NCBI GenBank assembly: GCA_963556255.1
Contig: OY744609.1
Location: forward strand, 10,625,542-10,689,541
Origin: Allolobophora icterica
Taxonomy: Eukaryota > Annelida > Clitellata > Crassiclitellata > Lumbricidae
Reading direction: 5' to 3'
Length of the DNA stretch: 64,000 nucleotides
Under the pieces are notes generated by a model, which had not been told where the DNA came from, searched no databases, and worked only from the letters and a program-made list of their open reading frames with translations. The position numbers and the translations under genes are program-made. Positions 1-12,787 of this stretch are shown here, one piece after another. Within the stretch, counting starts at the first letter, position 1, and every line of letters begins with the position of its first letter.

Positions 1-75
1 AGAATAAGCTAGGCATTCTGCTTTTTTCTTCATGTTATGATCAACCAGGCCATGTTCTTTGTTTTCATTCGACAG

Positions 76-3000
76 GAGTTGTCGTTAAAGCTGGAGGAGT
101 TGAGAAAATTTGAAGATGCTCAGTTTGCCAAAGGAGTTAAATTGGATTCTGCTGATCAGCTGTAAGCAACAATGTTCAAATTTGCTGTTTTGTTGTGGAG
201 ATATGAGATTCTGAATCTACATGAGGACATTAAGGTTGTCTTTATTCTAACCCACTGGCTTTAGTTCTTACCGTTATCAAAACGGCGTGACCAGGTGGTC
301 TATTGGTAATGTGCTTGCTCAATGATCATGCAGTTGCTGGTTCGACTCCGTGTTACGACCTTAGGCAAGTTGTTTGTGCATGTGTGCCTTTGGGAAGTAA
401 ACGGCAAATCCTGCAATGCACTGGTTTGTCCATCGCAGGCTCAACTCAATGTTCTACAGAATTGAAAGGAGTGCCTCCCCTTAGTCCCATTTTAGGTCAA
501 GGGACCTTGACTTACTTTACTGTCAAACAGGGTATCGGCAGCCTTCATTCTAAACATGCAAACAATATGCGGTATTGGTGACCTTATTGTTTATTTGGAT
601 TTGGAAAGGGATATCAGGATGGCCATGAATCTAATGTTGATACGAGAAATGGCATATCGGATGGCCTCAGTGCTAGTCATGATATAGGGATAGGTATATC
701 ATCATGACCTTACTCCTAACATTGCTATCAGAGAGAAATGCATCATATATATTGAGTTATGCAGTAAAACAAAATTACACTGATGATTATGCTAATCAAG
801 GCATTAATTATAAAATGCCTGGACAGTTTACCGACTTTACAGTTGCGTTGGAGTAGTAGGTGTGTGTGGAAATGCTGAAAGTTTTTGTTGTTGTTTCAGG
901 CCGTTGGCAGGGAGCCAGTGGGTAGAGAAACCAGTCTTAGAGGACAGGTTTCAGGAGAAATTGGCCGATGTTGAGGTAACTGATTTTCAGAAAATGATTG
1001 GTGATGATTTGATATCTTGCATTCTAACATGAGAAACTTTTATTTTGATCATGATAGTGACCTATGAGTCATGTCAGCAACTCTGCTTGACATGCTGGTT
1101 GAGTATGGCATGTTGTTAGGTTGACATGCTGGGTTAAAAAACTGTGCAGAATGAAAATTAAAGTAATAAATTTATTCTGTTAAGGTCTAATTACCCCAAT
1201 CCTTGACTGTGATATGCAAAGTTTAAGATGCTTTGAGTGACTCAGCTGAGAAGGTTTAAATGTGCTTACATAATGATCATGGATGGTTGGATGATTAACA
1301 ACTGATCATGAATCTCTCTAGAATAGAACCAGACTAGTTGTGTGATTTAATCTTGTTTAGCTAAGACTTGCCATCTTGGTACTTTGGCAACGGTTTTTGT
1401 GTTCTTGTTCTTTCAGTACAAAACGTTTGTTGCACTCATCGACCTTGTTGCTAAGCAACCGTTTGCAAACCGAGAGAAAGACTACATTTCTCAGTTTAGA
1501 TTCGAACTTCAGAAGCAGTCATCATCTCTGGAAATCCCACTAGTAATCTAATCTAATCTAATCAAACTGTAATCTGATCTGATCTTATTTAGATTAACTG
1601 ATTATTTACCTAGATCTTCGATGTAGTTGCTTTCTAAGTACCTCCCAAAAGTGTTGCCTATACTAGCATAAATGATATGTTTGCCATTTGTTCATAACTA
1701 AGAGTTCAGCATTAAGCAAAGAGTGCTTAGATAACTAGTAGAGCTGCCACTGGGACACACATGAACTGAACCGATGGATTCCGATCCAAACTTTACAGTT
1801 GACTAATGTAATGAAGGCTTATGAAATGGTATCTAATTTAAAGCTTATTAGATGGTATCTAAGTTAAGGCTTATCAGATGGTATGTAATGTAAAGCTTAT
1901 CAAATGGTATATAATTTAAAGCTGATCAAATGGTATGTAACATTAACTTGTCTAGTGATAGCTAATCTAAACTGACCTCATGAAGACTAACCTAATCTAG
2001 ATTGATTTAAGCTGTGAAGACTGATCTTTTTATACAAGTCTGATCTTACTGGAGCTAATTTAATCCAAGCTGTTTACATGTGATGGAAACCAGACCGATC
2101 AAAGGTCAAATTACCTGATTTTAGCTAATTTTTATCCATATGAATGATAATGGTGCCTTAGGTTTCTATTCTGTAAGGTTTTACTTTTTTCATTTTTCGA
2201 TTTGCAGCTGTTGTATGACGAAGATGGCCGAGGTTACCAAGAAGCAGAGGGTAATTAATTAATACCATTTTAAAATTTTGAATGGATTCAATTTATAATT
2301 GGAACTCTCTGCCCAAAACCCTGGAACTCTTTGCCAAAAACCCTGGAACTTTTTGCCAAAACCCCTGGAACTGTTTGCCAAAAAACAAATAGATGTTTAA
2401 TTGTTTATATTAAATTTACTTAATAATGTGTTTAAGAATCAGTGTTCCGCAGGCCTACTCTAGTTTACCGCATCTCTGGATGTAAAAATCTGATCCCTCA
2501 TTTGAACCTCGGATAAAGCATTAAAGTAATACTTGCAAATTAATTAACCATAATATATTCAATTTTAATAGTTTGAACAAGGCATGTATTTTGTCAGGAG
2601 CACGAAAGGATGGACGTGCGAGCGTGAAGCTCTATGAGCGAGGAACTGGAAAGATTTCTGTGAATGGCAAAAGTCTTCTGGAATACTTTCCACGACTGTG
2701 TGACCGGTAAGAGTCTCTTACTAGGGGTCATTGCATAATTACGTAACGCTCGAGGGTGGGTGGGTGGGGTCCTTGAAAACGTTACGAAACGTTACGTGGG
2801 TGGGTGTATGGAGATGAACGTTACGTAACGCTTTTACCAACAGTTTAGCTACAAAAAAATTAAATTAACATCGAATGACACCTTATTGAGCATTATTTTA
2901 AAATTACAAGTTGAAATTGTGAAAGTTCGGCCCTGCAGTTTGTATGGCTCTCGTAGGGAACCACCTTTCGCAACGCACCCAGGTGACCTATTTCTGTATA

Positions 3001-5280
3001 TAAATACGACCCAATGGCGAATGACCAAACTGGTTAGACGCTGTGCTATTGGTCTAAAATAAGCTGCGATTTCATCTCCCGTTTGTGTAAACCGGAAACC
3101 GCTGTTCGAATTCTTTGGATCTTTCATAGTTTTACTGTCGGAACAATGTGGTAATTCTCCCTGGATTCCTGACCTTGAAGAACAACTTTAAAGCATATTT
3201 CACTTAGTGGACACGAATTTCAAACATTTAAAATTAATGCCCGACAAAAACTGAGCAAAATTTATATTAATAATTATCGAAGTGTTCAGACTAAGCAGAT
3301 AACTAGTTCATCATAATTTGATTAATTACTAATAAGCAATTTAGTCCATGAAACTTTCCAGTGTGTAAAACTTTGACGTAAAACTTTAAAAACAAAGTAA
3401 TTTGCATTTCAAACATGACTGTCATTTATATAAATAAAACGTTCTGTAGATTTTAGGTCTACTGTCAAGTTCTAATTCACATACTATAATTATTAAATTC
3501 GCTATAAAATATGAATTATAATTGCGCGTTCACATAGTAAATCTAAAATGATTTTTCGTAACAATAAATACGTAACGCTGGGGGAGGTGGGTGGGTGGGT
3601 CTAGGGAAACGTTACGATGCGTTACAGGGTGGGTGGATGGGTCGAAAACGGTCATTTTCGGCGTTACGTAATTATGCAATGACCCCCTATGGAAATTGTT
3701 TGATCGAGGCATCTAATTTGTTTTTGAAATCCATTGATGAACAGTTACTAAGACGTTTTAATTGCTCTTGTATGCTGAGGCTAAGAAAATGAAGTCGCTG
3801 AAACTTCAAACTCATGGCTGTCTCTCAGGCTAGCTTAAGGGACTTGCCTTACCATTAAATTTGCCTTACCATCATAATACCATTTACCTTACCATTACAT
3901 TACCATTTACCTTATATGATTCCTTAGATGTCTGTGCATTAAACTTACTTACTTATCATTTATTACCATTTGCCTTACCATTAAATTACCATTTACCTTA
4001 CCATTATTTCATGTTTTCTGGTGTTTGCAGAGAACAGATAATTTTTCCACTTCATCTGACAGGAAAAGTAAATGCCGTTGATTTCACAGCGACCGTTGAG
4101 CATGGTGGTCCAAGCGGTCAAGCGGGTGCTCTCCGACTGGCGCTGTCCAGGGCGCTCCGAAGCATTGTCGATAAAGAAATGGTGGAGAAGTTACGACTGG
4201 GTAGGATTTTCCACTCAACAGGATGATCTTCTTATCGTTTCTTTAATGCTTTTCATAGCCTGCAATTTTTAATGATTGCATGTTCTGCCTATGGGTATTA
4301 GCCTTAAAGAATGATGTGTGGGGTTATTAGCTTGGAGTAAATGATTATGCAGTATTCTTTCATTCAGGGTATGAGGTCGTACCCTTCTGGATGAGAGCGC
4401 TGAGATGGGTTCACACCCCAGAAGTACTACTTTAGCATTTATACTATTTGGGTACTGTTGCATTGCATTTATATTTGTATGTATGACATTGTGTGTGTAT
4501 TTATATGTTTGTATGTATGTATGTATATGTTAGTTTGTATGTATGTGTGTGTTGTCTTATATTTTTATAGCCTTTTAAGAACCTCTCATATGGTGCTTAT
4601 CGATGATGTTTTGATGATTTTTCCATTTGTTTGAAGATTTAAGAACTGCCGTGTCTCCTTAGAAAGTAGCATCTTTGATTTCTGCCTAGTTCTTTGCAGT
4701 TTTCGAAAATGCAGATATAGTGATATTCCTAAAGTCTTTTGAGTTTTGATGTTCTTTTGCTTTCAGCCGGCCTTTTGACGGTGGATCCCAGAGTTGTTGA
4801 GCGAAAGAAGCCAGGACAAGCCGGAGCTCGAAAGAAATACACTTGGTCAGTCATCACCTCTGTTTTTATATTTTGTTCTGGGGCATGTATTTATTAGGGG
4901 CGGGTACAAGGGCTGCCGCTCCATGATCTGCCCACATAAACGCAGGGAGTGGCAAGGTCTCAGCGGTTTCACTGCAGATCGGCCTCTCCATGGGTAGGTA
5001 TGGCTGGAATGTCCCTCCCTCTCTTGGTTGTGCCCTAAGAGTCTAATGAGAAAAATGGGAAAACAACACTGCTCAACCAATTTAGGGGCCTGCATATTGA
5101 AATTTAGAAAGTTTATTTTTGTGGAAAATGCTCATTTGTGATGCATTGTAAATGTTTGAACCTTGCTGGTAAATCAACTCACTCTTTCACCCGATGTTAT
5201 TTATTTTGCCACCCAAATTTTCAGAAATCTCATTTCTTAAGTTATTTTTCTGTGCTATGGTTTGCAGGAAAAAGAGGTGA
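76..5280 (+). CDS. MRPS9: mitochondrial ribosomal protein S9 (uS9m), 3' part, 8 exons
   Basis: This gene encodes a component of the small subunit of the mitochondrial ribosome. Exons read from splice sites and phase are 76-161, 900-975, 1417-1542, 2208-2250, 2598-2706, 4031-4200, 4767-4845 and 5268-5280. They sum to 702 nt (233 aa plus stop) in one continuous frame, and every intron is GT-AG. Exon 5 gives the uS9 start ([32 protein letters not shown]). Exon 6 carries the S9 signature [20 protein letters not shown]. Exon 7 plus the 13-nt exon 8 gives the basic tail [24 protein letters not shown], which is diagnostic because uS9 tails reach the decoding P site. The upstream part ([20 protein letters not shown] and on) matches the mitochondrial-specific N-terminal extension in character. 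The first exons, with start codon and targeting peptide, lie left of the window. Identification is by recognition of the family; boundaries are my reading. Confidence 0.93.
286..600 (+). repeat. tRNA-derived SINE-like insertion (MRPS9 intron)
   Basis: A tRNA-like head has an A-box-like segment (GGTCTATTGGTAATG) and a good B box (GGTTCGACTCC near 341-351). A non-tRNA body follows to roughly 600. It lies in the intron between the first two MRPS9 exons of the window. The acceptor-stem pairing expected of a real tRNA is not apparent, so I call a SINE rather than a tRNA gene. The 3' limit is uncertain. Confidence 0.5.
1543..1600. repeat. (TAATC)n tract starting at a splice donor
   Basis: Four or so TAATC units directly follow MRPS9 exon 3. 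The donor GTAATC is itself read from the first unit. Confidence 0.6.
1811..1945. repeat. ~27-bp tandem repeat, about 5 copies
   Basis: Degenerate units of the form AAGCTTATCAAATGGTATNT plus AATTT lie head to tail in the MRPS9 intron between exons 1417-1542 and 2208-2250. Related TAATCTAA-type sequence continues to about 2060. Confidence 0.7.
2300..2390. repeat. ~23-bp tandem repeat, 4 copies
   Basis: Units CCTGGAACTNTTTGCCAAAA occur four times in tandem in the intron after MRPS9 exon 2208-2250. Confidence 0.8.
2724..3686. mobile_element. 963-bp non-autonomous DNA transposon, 3-bp CTA duplication
   Basis: The ends are inverted copies: GGGGTCATTGCATAATTA at the left and its complement at the right (TAATTATGCAATGACCCC), extended by subterminal ACGTTACGTAACG and GGGTGGGTGGGT blocks. 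CTA flanks both sides (2721-2723 and 3687-3689). GGG-type ends with a 3-bp duplication fit Zator- or PIF/Harbinger-like elements. No transposase is evident. It sits wholly inside an MRPS9 intron. Confidence 0.75.
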
Positions 5281-6365
5281 AGAACTCAAGATTTTGGCCC
5301 CAACGAGATCTGTACGGCATCCTGTAAGATCACATCTGATGTCGTTGCCTTGACGTTTGGCTCATTATGCCATGGATGCGTCGACCAGAATGTTTTGATG
5401 CTCAGTGACCAAGTGGCACCTGCAAGGAATTATCAGAACAGTTTTTCATTTGGATGATTCCAGTTTTAAGCTACTGTCCTAAGAGTAATTTCTGTCAAGG
5501 TTTTGATAATTGTTAATGGACTGGTGAACAAAGAACAAAAACGGCTTTTCAGCTAAATTGTCTTTTCAACTTCTTAGTCATGCGCACTAAAACCTTCCTT
5601 GTTTAATTGTGAATTCTGACATAATGTTAACTTGACCATAGAGGACTGGATGCCGTGTCATGGCTGCAGCCACCTGGGTGCAGGAAATGATATGAAGGCA
5701 TTGTTAATCATAAGAGCAAGTTGCTGCAAAACAGTACAATTGTAGCTCTGAATGATTTACATGGTTGTGAAACATGGTAGCTGATTGGTTGTACGGGTTT
5801 GAGCCTCCACTGAGACGGTTACTGTGCACTTTGAGCAAATCCCTCACTCACAGTTGCTCAACGCCATCGACTGATGTCATAAATTTAGGTAATGATGCAC
5901 TGATGCATAATAAATGCGTAACAATAATAATTATACTTGTAAATATGATGTAGACTATGTAACAAAGCATATGTTTACACGACTGATTTGTAATTGAGAT
6001 ATGCGATTGGATATTTATGTAGCGCCACTTAAAGAGACACTCCTCTGAGATGCGACAGGCATTGTGGAAAGGACAGTATGTATAAATGAGTCTACTTATT
6101 ACGGTACTATGTAAATAGAGAAGTAGGCTTGATTGCCTTTGTTCTGACAAAGTTATTCCACAAGCAATAATTATAGCCAACCTGGTGCGGTTGATGTAGG
6201 GCGGCCACTCTTAAATAGAATATTCAGGCTAGTGGAAGAAAAGCAGCTCCATCAATTATATTTGAATGATTCATTGGATTCAACCGCTTTTTAGCAAGGC
6301 TTTTGGTAAGGTATGCCGACGACGAGAATTCAATAGCCCAGGATCCCCCAAGATCTGATCCCCAG
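5281..6365 (+). other. MRPS9 3' UTR and downstream intergenic DNA
   Basis: After the MRPS9 stop the sequence is unique, AT-rich and without convincing coding potential. I could not choose a polyadenylation site with confidence. Confidence 0.4.
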
Positions 6366-6560
6366 TTTTGAGGAGTAAGATTGTTATGGCGCTCCTGCTT
6401 TGGGGTCGGCGTGCTGTCGTGAGGTCCAGCGAGAGAGAACCGTTCTTTCTGCTACGCGACATCTTAGGTTCAAATCTCTTGCCTCCTCTTCAGAGTTTCT
6501 GTCGAGTGTTATACTTACTGTATCTCGGGGGACGTAGGGACTGGGAACTCTAAGGACCCC
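6366..6560 (+). repeat. tRNA-derived SINE-like element
   Basis: A B-box-like AGGTTCAAATCTC near 6466-6478 follows an A-box-like GGTCGGCGTGC segment at the usual tRNA spacing. There is no intact cloverleaf. The limits are approximate. Confidence 0.4.
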
Positions 6561-6904
6561 TTACCTTGCCCTTCTGCCCCCAACCTGGGAATTCTGTGAG
6601 TTTCAACAGTTGCACTCTACCATCATCTCAGAGTTCTTCCAGTCTGGTTTTGCGCTCTAATAGTAACATTTGTCCGCATTTGAATGACCCCTCGATACCT
6701 TCATTGCAGACGTCCTTCATGGATAACCCCAAAGTCACATTGTCTTCCCTAGAAATCAGTTGAACCATTCTCACTTTACGATAAGTAGTTTTCTCGTACA
6801 AATTAAACCCAGTTCACTTCGGAACTCTGAAACCACAGATTCAGTATTTCAATACAACACTGCTAGCCTAGTGTTAAAAGTGCAGTTTTACTGTACTTTC
6901 ATAA

Positions 6905-9640
6905 CATCTTAGGTAAAGAACTGTCTTAACTAAAGAACTATCATAACTAACAAATATCTTAACTAAACAACTATCATAGCTAAACAACTATCTTAACTGA
7001 AGAACTGAACTAAAAAACACATCTTAACTAAATTACTATGTTAACTTAAAAAACACATCTTAACTCAAGAGCTATCTTAACTAAACAACTATCTTAACTA
7101 AAGAACTATCTTAACTAGAGAACTATCTTAACTAAAATGCTATCTTAACTAAAGAACTATCATAACTAAACAACTATCTTAACTGAAGAACTAAACTAAA
7201 AAAAATCTTAACTAAACAATTATCATAACTAAGAAACTATCTTAACTAAAGAACTATCTTAACAAAAGAACTGTCTTAACTAAGAAACACATCTTAACTA
7301 AAAAAACTATATTTAACTATTCAACTATCTTAACTAAACAACAGTCTTAAGTAAAGAACAATCTTAACTAAAACACATCTTAACTAAAGAGCTATCTTGA
7401 CTAAATAACTACCTTAACTAAAAATACACATCTTAACTCAAGAACTATCTTAACTAAACAACTATCTTAACTAAACGACTATCATTAAAGTACTATTTTA
7501 ACTAGAGAACTGTCTTAACTAAAGAACTATCTTAACTAAAGAACTATCTTAACTAAAGAACTATCTTAAGTAAAAACAAATCTTAAGTAAAGAGCTATTT
7601 TAACTAAAGAACTATCTTAGCTAAAGAACTATCTTAACTAAGAAACTATCTTAACAACTATCCTAACTAGAAAACGCATCTTAAGAACTATCTTAACTAA
7701 AGAACTATCTTAACTAAAGAACTATCTTAACTAAAGAACTATCTTAACTATTCAACTATCTTAACTAAAGACCAATCTTACCTAAAAACACATCTTAACT
7801 AAAGAACTATATTAACTATTCAACTATCTTAACTTAATAACTATCTTAAGTAAAGAACTATCGTAACTAAAAACACAAGGTAACTAAAGAACTATCCTAA
7901 CTATACAACTATCTTACCTAAAGACCAATCTTAACTAAAACCATCTTAACTAAAGAGCTATCTTAACTAAATAAATATCTTCACTAAAAAAGCACATCGT
8001 AACTCGAGAACTATCTTAACTAAAGAACTATCTTAACTAAAGAACTATCTTAACTAAAGAACTATCTTAACTAGAGAACTATCTTAACTAAAGAACTATC
8101 CTAGCTTAAGAACTATCTTAACTAAAAACACATCTTAAGTAAAGAGCTATCTTAACTAAAGAACTATCTTAACTAGAAAACACATCTTAACTAAACAACT
8201 AGCTTAACTACAGAACTATCTTAACTACAGAATTATCTTAACTAAGAAACTATCTTAACTAAAGAACTATCTTAACTAAAAAAAACAGATATTAACTAAG
8301 GAACTATATTGACTATTCAACAATCTTAACTAAAGAACTATCTTAAGTAAAGAACTATCTTAACTAAAAACATATCTTAACTAAATAACTATGTATAACT
8401 AAAAAAAACACATCTTAACTCAAGAACTATCTTGACTAAACAACTATCTTAACTAAAGAACTATTTTAACTAGAGAACTATCTTAACTAAAAACACATCT
8501 TAACTAAAAAGCTATCTTGACTAAAGAACTATCAGAACTAAGCAACTAAGCAACTATCTTAACTGAAGAACTAAACTAATAAACATCTTAACTAAAGAAC
8601 TATCTTAACTAAACAATTATCGTAACTAAGAAACTATCTTAACTAAAGAACTGTCTTAACTAAAAAACACAACTTAACTAAAAAAAACTATGTTTAACTA
8701 TTCAACTATCTTAACTAAACAACAGTCTTAAGTAAAGAACAATCTTAACTAAAAACACATCTTAACTAAAAAGCTATATTAACTAAAGAACTATCATAAC
8801 TAAGGAACTATCTTAACCAAAGAACTATCTTAAATAAACAACTATCTTAACTAAAGAATTATCTTAGCTAAAAAAATCTTAACTAAAGAACTATCTTAAC
8901 TAAAAAACACATCTTAACTAAGGAACTATTAACTATTCAACTATCTTAACTAAAGGACTATCTTAAGTAAAGAACTATCTTAACTAAAAACAAGTCTTAA
9001 CTAAAGAACTATCTTAACTATACAACTATAACTAAAGAACTATCTTAAATAAACAACTATCTTAACTAAATAAACTATCTTAACTATTGAACTATCTTAA
9101 CTAGAAAACACATATTAACTAAACAACTATCTTAACTATAGAACTATCTTAACTAAATAATTATCTTAACTAAGGAAATATCTTAACAAAGAACTATCCT
9201 AACTAGAAAACATCTTAACTCAAGAACTATCTTAACTAAGCAACTATCTTAGCTAAAGAACTATGTTAACTAAGGAACTATCTTAACTAGGGAAGTATCT
9301 TAACTAAAGAGCTATCTTAACTAAAGAACTATCTTAACTAAAGAACTATCTTAACTAAAGAACTATCTTAACTAAAGAACTATCTTAACTAAAGAGCTAT
9401 CTTAACTAAAAACACAACTTAAAGAGCGATCTTAACTAAAGAACTATCATAACTAAACAACTATCTTAACTAAATAACAATCTTAAGTAAACAACTATCT
9501 TAACTAAACAACTATCTTAAGTAAACTATCTTAACTAAACAACTATCTTAACTAAACAACTATCTTAAGTAAACAACTATCTTAAGTAAACAACTATCTT
9601 AAGTAAACAACTATCTTAACTAAAGAATTACTCATCGTAA
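6905..9640. repeat. 17-bp minisatellite array, ~2.7 kb
   Basis: The unit AACTATCTTAACTAAAG (17 bp) repeats head to tail for about 2.7 kb, roughly 150 or more copies. Variants include CACATCTTAACTAAAA and units ending in CAACTATCTTAACTAAA. The last part (9470-9640) is the most homogeneous. It lies between MRPS9 and the next gene and encodes nothing. Confidence 0.95.
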
Positions 9641-9950
9641 CAGGACTGTTGCCCCTGTCACCGGAAACAGAAACTCAATCCAAGCTCTGCACTACAGGAA
9701 TCCAAAAGAAACCGAAACTCTATCCACGCCCTACACAACAGGATTGCCGCCCTCCCAAAAGAAACCGAAACTTCATCCAGGCCCTGCATCAGAGGACTGC
9801 CGCCCCTTTCACCAAAAAACGAAACTCCTTTCAAGCCCTGAAACTCCTTTCACCAGAAAGGGAAATTTCATCCAAGTCCTGAACCACAGGAATGCCTCAC
9901 CATCCACCAGAAAACGAAACTCCATCCCAGCCCAACACCATACTACCATA
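9641..9950. repeat. ~55-60-bp degenerate tandem repeat, about 5-6 copies
   Basis: Units combine CAGGACTGCCGCCC, a segment like CACCAGAAACCGAAACTC, and a segment like ATCCAAGCCCTGCACCA. The array abuts the 17-bp minisatellite directly and stops at the hAT-type end at 9952. Confidence 0.75.
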
Positions 9951-9951
9951 C

Positions 9952-12067
9952 CAGCGGCGTAGCTAGGATATTTTACGCCCGGGGACGAACTATGAAATTG
10001 GCGCCCCCTCCCCCGGTCACATTTTCCAAATACATCAAATAGTATGGTTCACCCCTGTCAACCGTCTCATGTTCTAAAACAGGTGTTTGATATCCGCTTC
10101 CACCGTCTTCTGATTCTGAAGAGTTGGAGTTTTCAGCTTCAGCTTCTGTCATCTTGGCTTTTTTTTAGAGAAAACTTGCCAGAGATGTACCAGACTTTTT
10201 AGAAAGATGTCTTGTCAGCTTCTTTCTTTTACGTCCTTCAGGTCCACTTAGTTTTTTCCTGGCATGGCTAAGATATACTATTATTTAACTGAAAAATGTT
10301 AAAGCTTCAAAAATGTAAAATAATATCTTTACAGCAGCAGATAGCACATATTTGTTTTATTTTATCCTAATAATAATCAGTGGCATAGCTAGGATTTTAC
10401 TATAGGGATGCGTAATGCGAAGCAGTAGTCTTCAGAGACCTTACACATAGGTGGGCTATTAAGCCGATCTCCGGAGACAGAATTTTCGGCAATCACGGAA
10501 TCAACTTTCTCGATAATTATTACTTTCTCGATACTAGGCCTATTTTCTCATTTTAACAGATTCACAGCGTAACGTTTAAGCTTTAAGGTTCAAATAAAAC
10601 CCATTAGTAACGTTTCATGAAGTGAAGCAGATTACTTATGTAGGCCTACCACTCAAAAAATCAAAGCAACAACTGCTATTCTAAAATTTAGAAGTTCCTT
10701 ACCATCAGTTGAGTCTTAGTTTCTCTGCTTCAAGAGAGCTTTGAATATTACAATCATGTGTAGACAATGTAGTGTGTACAGGCCACAAGGCTTGTACAGA
10801 GACATTGAGAGAGACATACTGCGACAGAGACGGAGCCAGAGAGAGACAGACAGACAGACAGACCGAGCGAGTGAGTGAGTGAGCGAATGAGAGAGCGAGT
10901 GAGAGAACGAAAGACAGACGAACAAGCCTTCAACAAGGCAGATAGTACTGTATTTCAGGCATTTTATAGCGCTGGAGCTGAGAGATATACCATTAAAGTG
11001 TTTGCCGTGGTTGTACATCTGAAAGGGAGAATCTGGCTCGTGGGGGTCATCCAAGGTCAAATACTCCGACATATCAGGGTCACCACTGACCTAGTATAGA
11101 CAGGTGCCACACATACATAAGTCTGTGGCCCTGTGTATCAGATATCATGAAGCATCCGTCACGTACAGGCTTTAGTTCAGACTGCACAGAGGCTGAGACA
11201 TACACGCAGCACACGTGCTTTTGAACACCGTAGACTAAATATGTCATCAGGTGGAACAATTAACCAAATTTAAAATTTGTGCGCTTGGAGGAAAGTGAAA
11301 GAATGGGGCCCTAAAGCAGAATGTGACAGAGGGTGCGTACGCGACTAATTACGCACCTTATCCTTGTATGGCTACGCCTCTGATAATGCTTCAGAATTGA
11401 AATCCAAGATAGATAAACTGCGAGTACTGACTGACTTAGACCGTGGGCTCTGATAACTCGGTCTTCACGCTCAGACTAAGACTGCATGTCTGCCTCTTAT
11501 TGAAAGTTATCTTGTAATTTTGACTTCTTGGCCCAATAAAGTAAGCAAATCATTGCAGTGACCCTGTAGCCATTAGCTGCCGAGTTGGATGCAGCAGCCA
11601 GCACCAGCAGTCGCCCTGTATCCATGATGCCTATTGTAATGTTTCATACTTGGATTATGGATACAGCCATGGGCCGCAAGAGACATGGCGGGCCAAGCTA
11701 GATTAACCCTCAGGCAGCCCACATGTGGACAGATGCTACTCCTACCTGGGTAGCATGCTGCATACCGCCACCTCCCTCTCATCGGCCATGGATACAGCAG
11801 AATGCAGCTATTCATTCCAGCCGGTTAAAAGTTTCCCATACAGAGAAGTTGAAAAAGCGCGCCAAATTCATCTCTGACACACTGATTTAGAAGTAATGAG
11901 GATATAACTGGAAATTTTTGGGGCGCCAAAATTAAATCTTATAATTTTTGGAATAAATTAGTTAAAATTACATCAAAATTAGGAGCAAAAATATTAATTT
12001 TAACCCTCATTTTGGCGCCCCCTTCCTTTGGCGCCCGGGGACACATGTCCCCCCAGCTACGCCTCTG
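9952..12067. mobile_element. hAT-like MITE family GCGTAGCTAG, interrupted copy
   Basis: The left end CAGCGGCGTAGCTAGGA and the right end AGCTACGCCTCTG are inverted. Just inside lie GCGCCC-rich blocks also found in the copies at 23838-24207 and about 42344-42747. The centre is split by the element at 10378-11382 and other sequence. No matching 8-bp duplication is visible, so ends may be rearranged. Confidence 0.6.
10378..11382. mobile_element. ~1.0-kb hAT-like element (short relative of 43548-46106)
   Basis: Ends are CAGTGGCATAGCTAGGA and GGCTACGCCTCTG. Flanks ATAATAAT and ATAATGCT match at 6 of 8 positions. Its core (TTCACAGCGTAACGTTTAAG through AGTTCCTTACCATCAGTTGA) is colinear with 44795-44990, followed in both copies by a GAGA/GACA tract and the phrase CTGGAGCTGAGAGATAT. 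Confidence 0.6.
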
Positions 12068-12099
12068 GCTGCCGCCGCTGTCAAAAAACCTCCAACAAG

Positions 12100-12317
12100 C
12101 ATGGGCGGCGATCCCGGGGGGTCGAGGGGGACAAGACCCCCCACCTTTAACAGTGGGGGGACACGCCATACATCGGACCCCCAAATTTGGAAGAAACACC
12201 AAAAAAAGGTCATCAAATGTTTTCGTACTCAGGTTAAAAAAATTCTTAGAACTCTTTTTTGACCAGATCAGTTCCCAAATGTCCCCCCCCACCTCTCAAA
12301 CAAGATCGCCGCCACTG
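12100..12317. mobile_element. 218-bp hAT-type MITE, family GGCGGCGATC
   Basis: Terminal CATGGGCGGCGATC and GATCGCCGCCACTG are inverted. Flanks CCAACAAG and CCCACAAG form an 8-bp duplication with one mismatch. Related copies lie at 40767-40973 and 41084-41343. Confidence 0.75.
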
Positions 12318-12483
12318 CCCACAAGCCATTCTTCTATAGGTTTCATCATATTCAATTTCGGGCATAGGAACAAAACCCTGTGAGTTGAACTCTGAAAATC
12401 GGAGCTGAATCATTTACAACTCGATCCAGCATGGAAGAACAATAAAAAAAACACAATCCTCCTCCTCCTTCACCTTCACTTCT

Positions 12484-12487
12484 CTTC

Positions 12488-12583
<96 letters not shown>

Positions 12584-12608
12584 GCATCATCATCATCATC
12601 ATCATCCG

Positions 12609-12706
<98 letters not shown>
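12484..12706. repeat. (ATC)n microsatellite, ~220 bp
   Basis: Near-perfect ATC triplets with two CCGC interruptions. The open frames over it encode only poly-Asp or poly-Met and are artefacts. Confidence 0.97.
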
Positions 12707-12787
12707 GTCAGAATATTTTCGAAGAAATTGGTCAGAGGGTGAGTTGGGCGAAAGTGGAATTCGGTGGCAGCCATAGCATCGCCCTCA

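Noticed and set aside
286..352. A possible tRNA gene
   Set aside because: Promoter boxes are present but no proper acceptor stem or cloverleaf is evident, and sequence continues as a SINE body.
6905..9640. A telomere-like or origin-type satellite
   Set aside because: The 17-bp unit does not resemble telomeric repeats, and nothing links it to replication. It is described only as a minisatellite.
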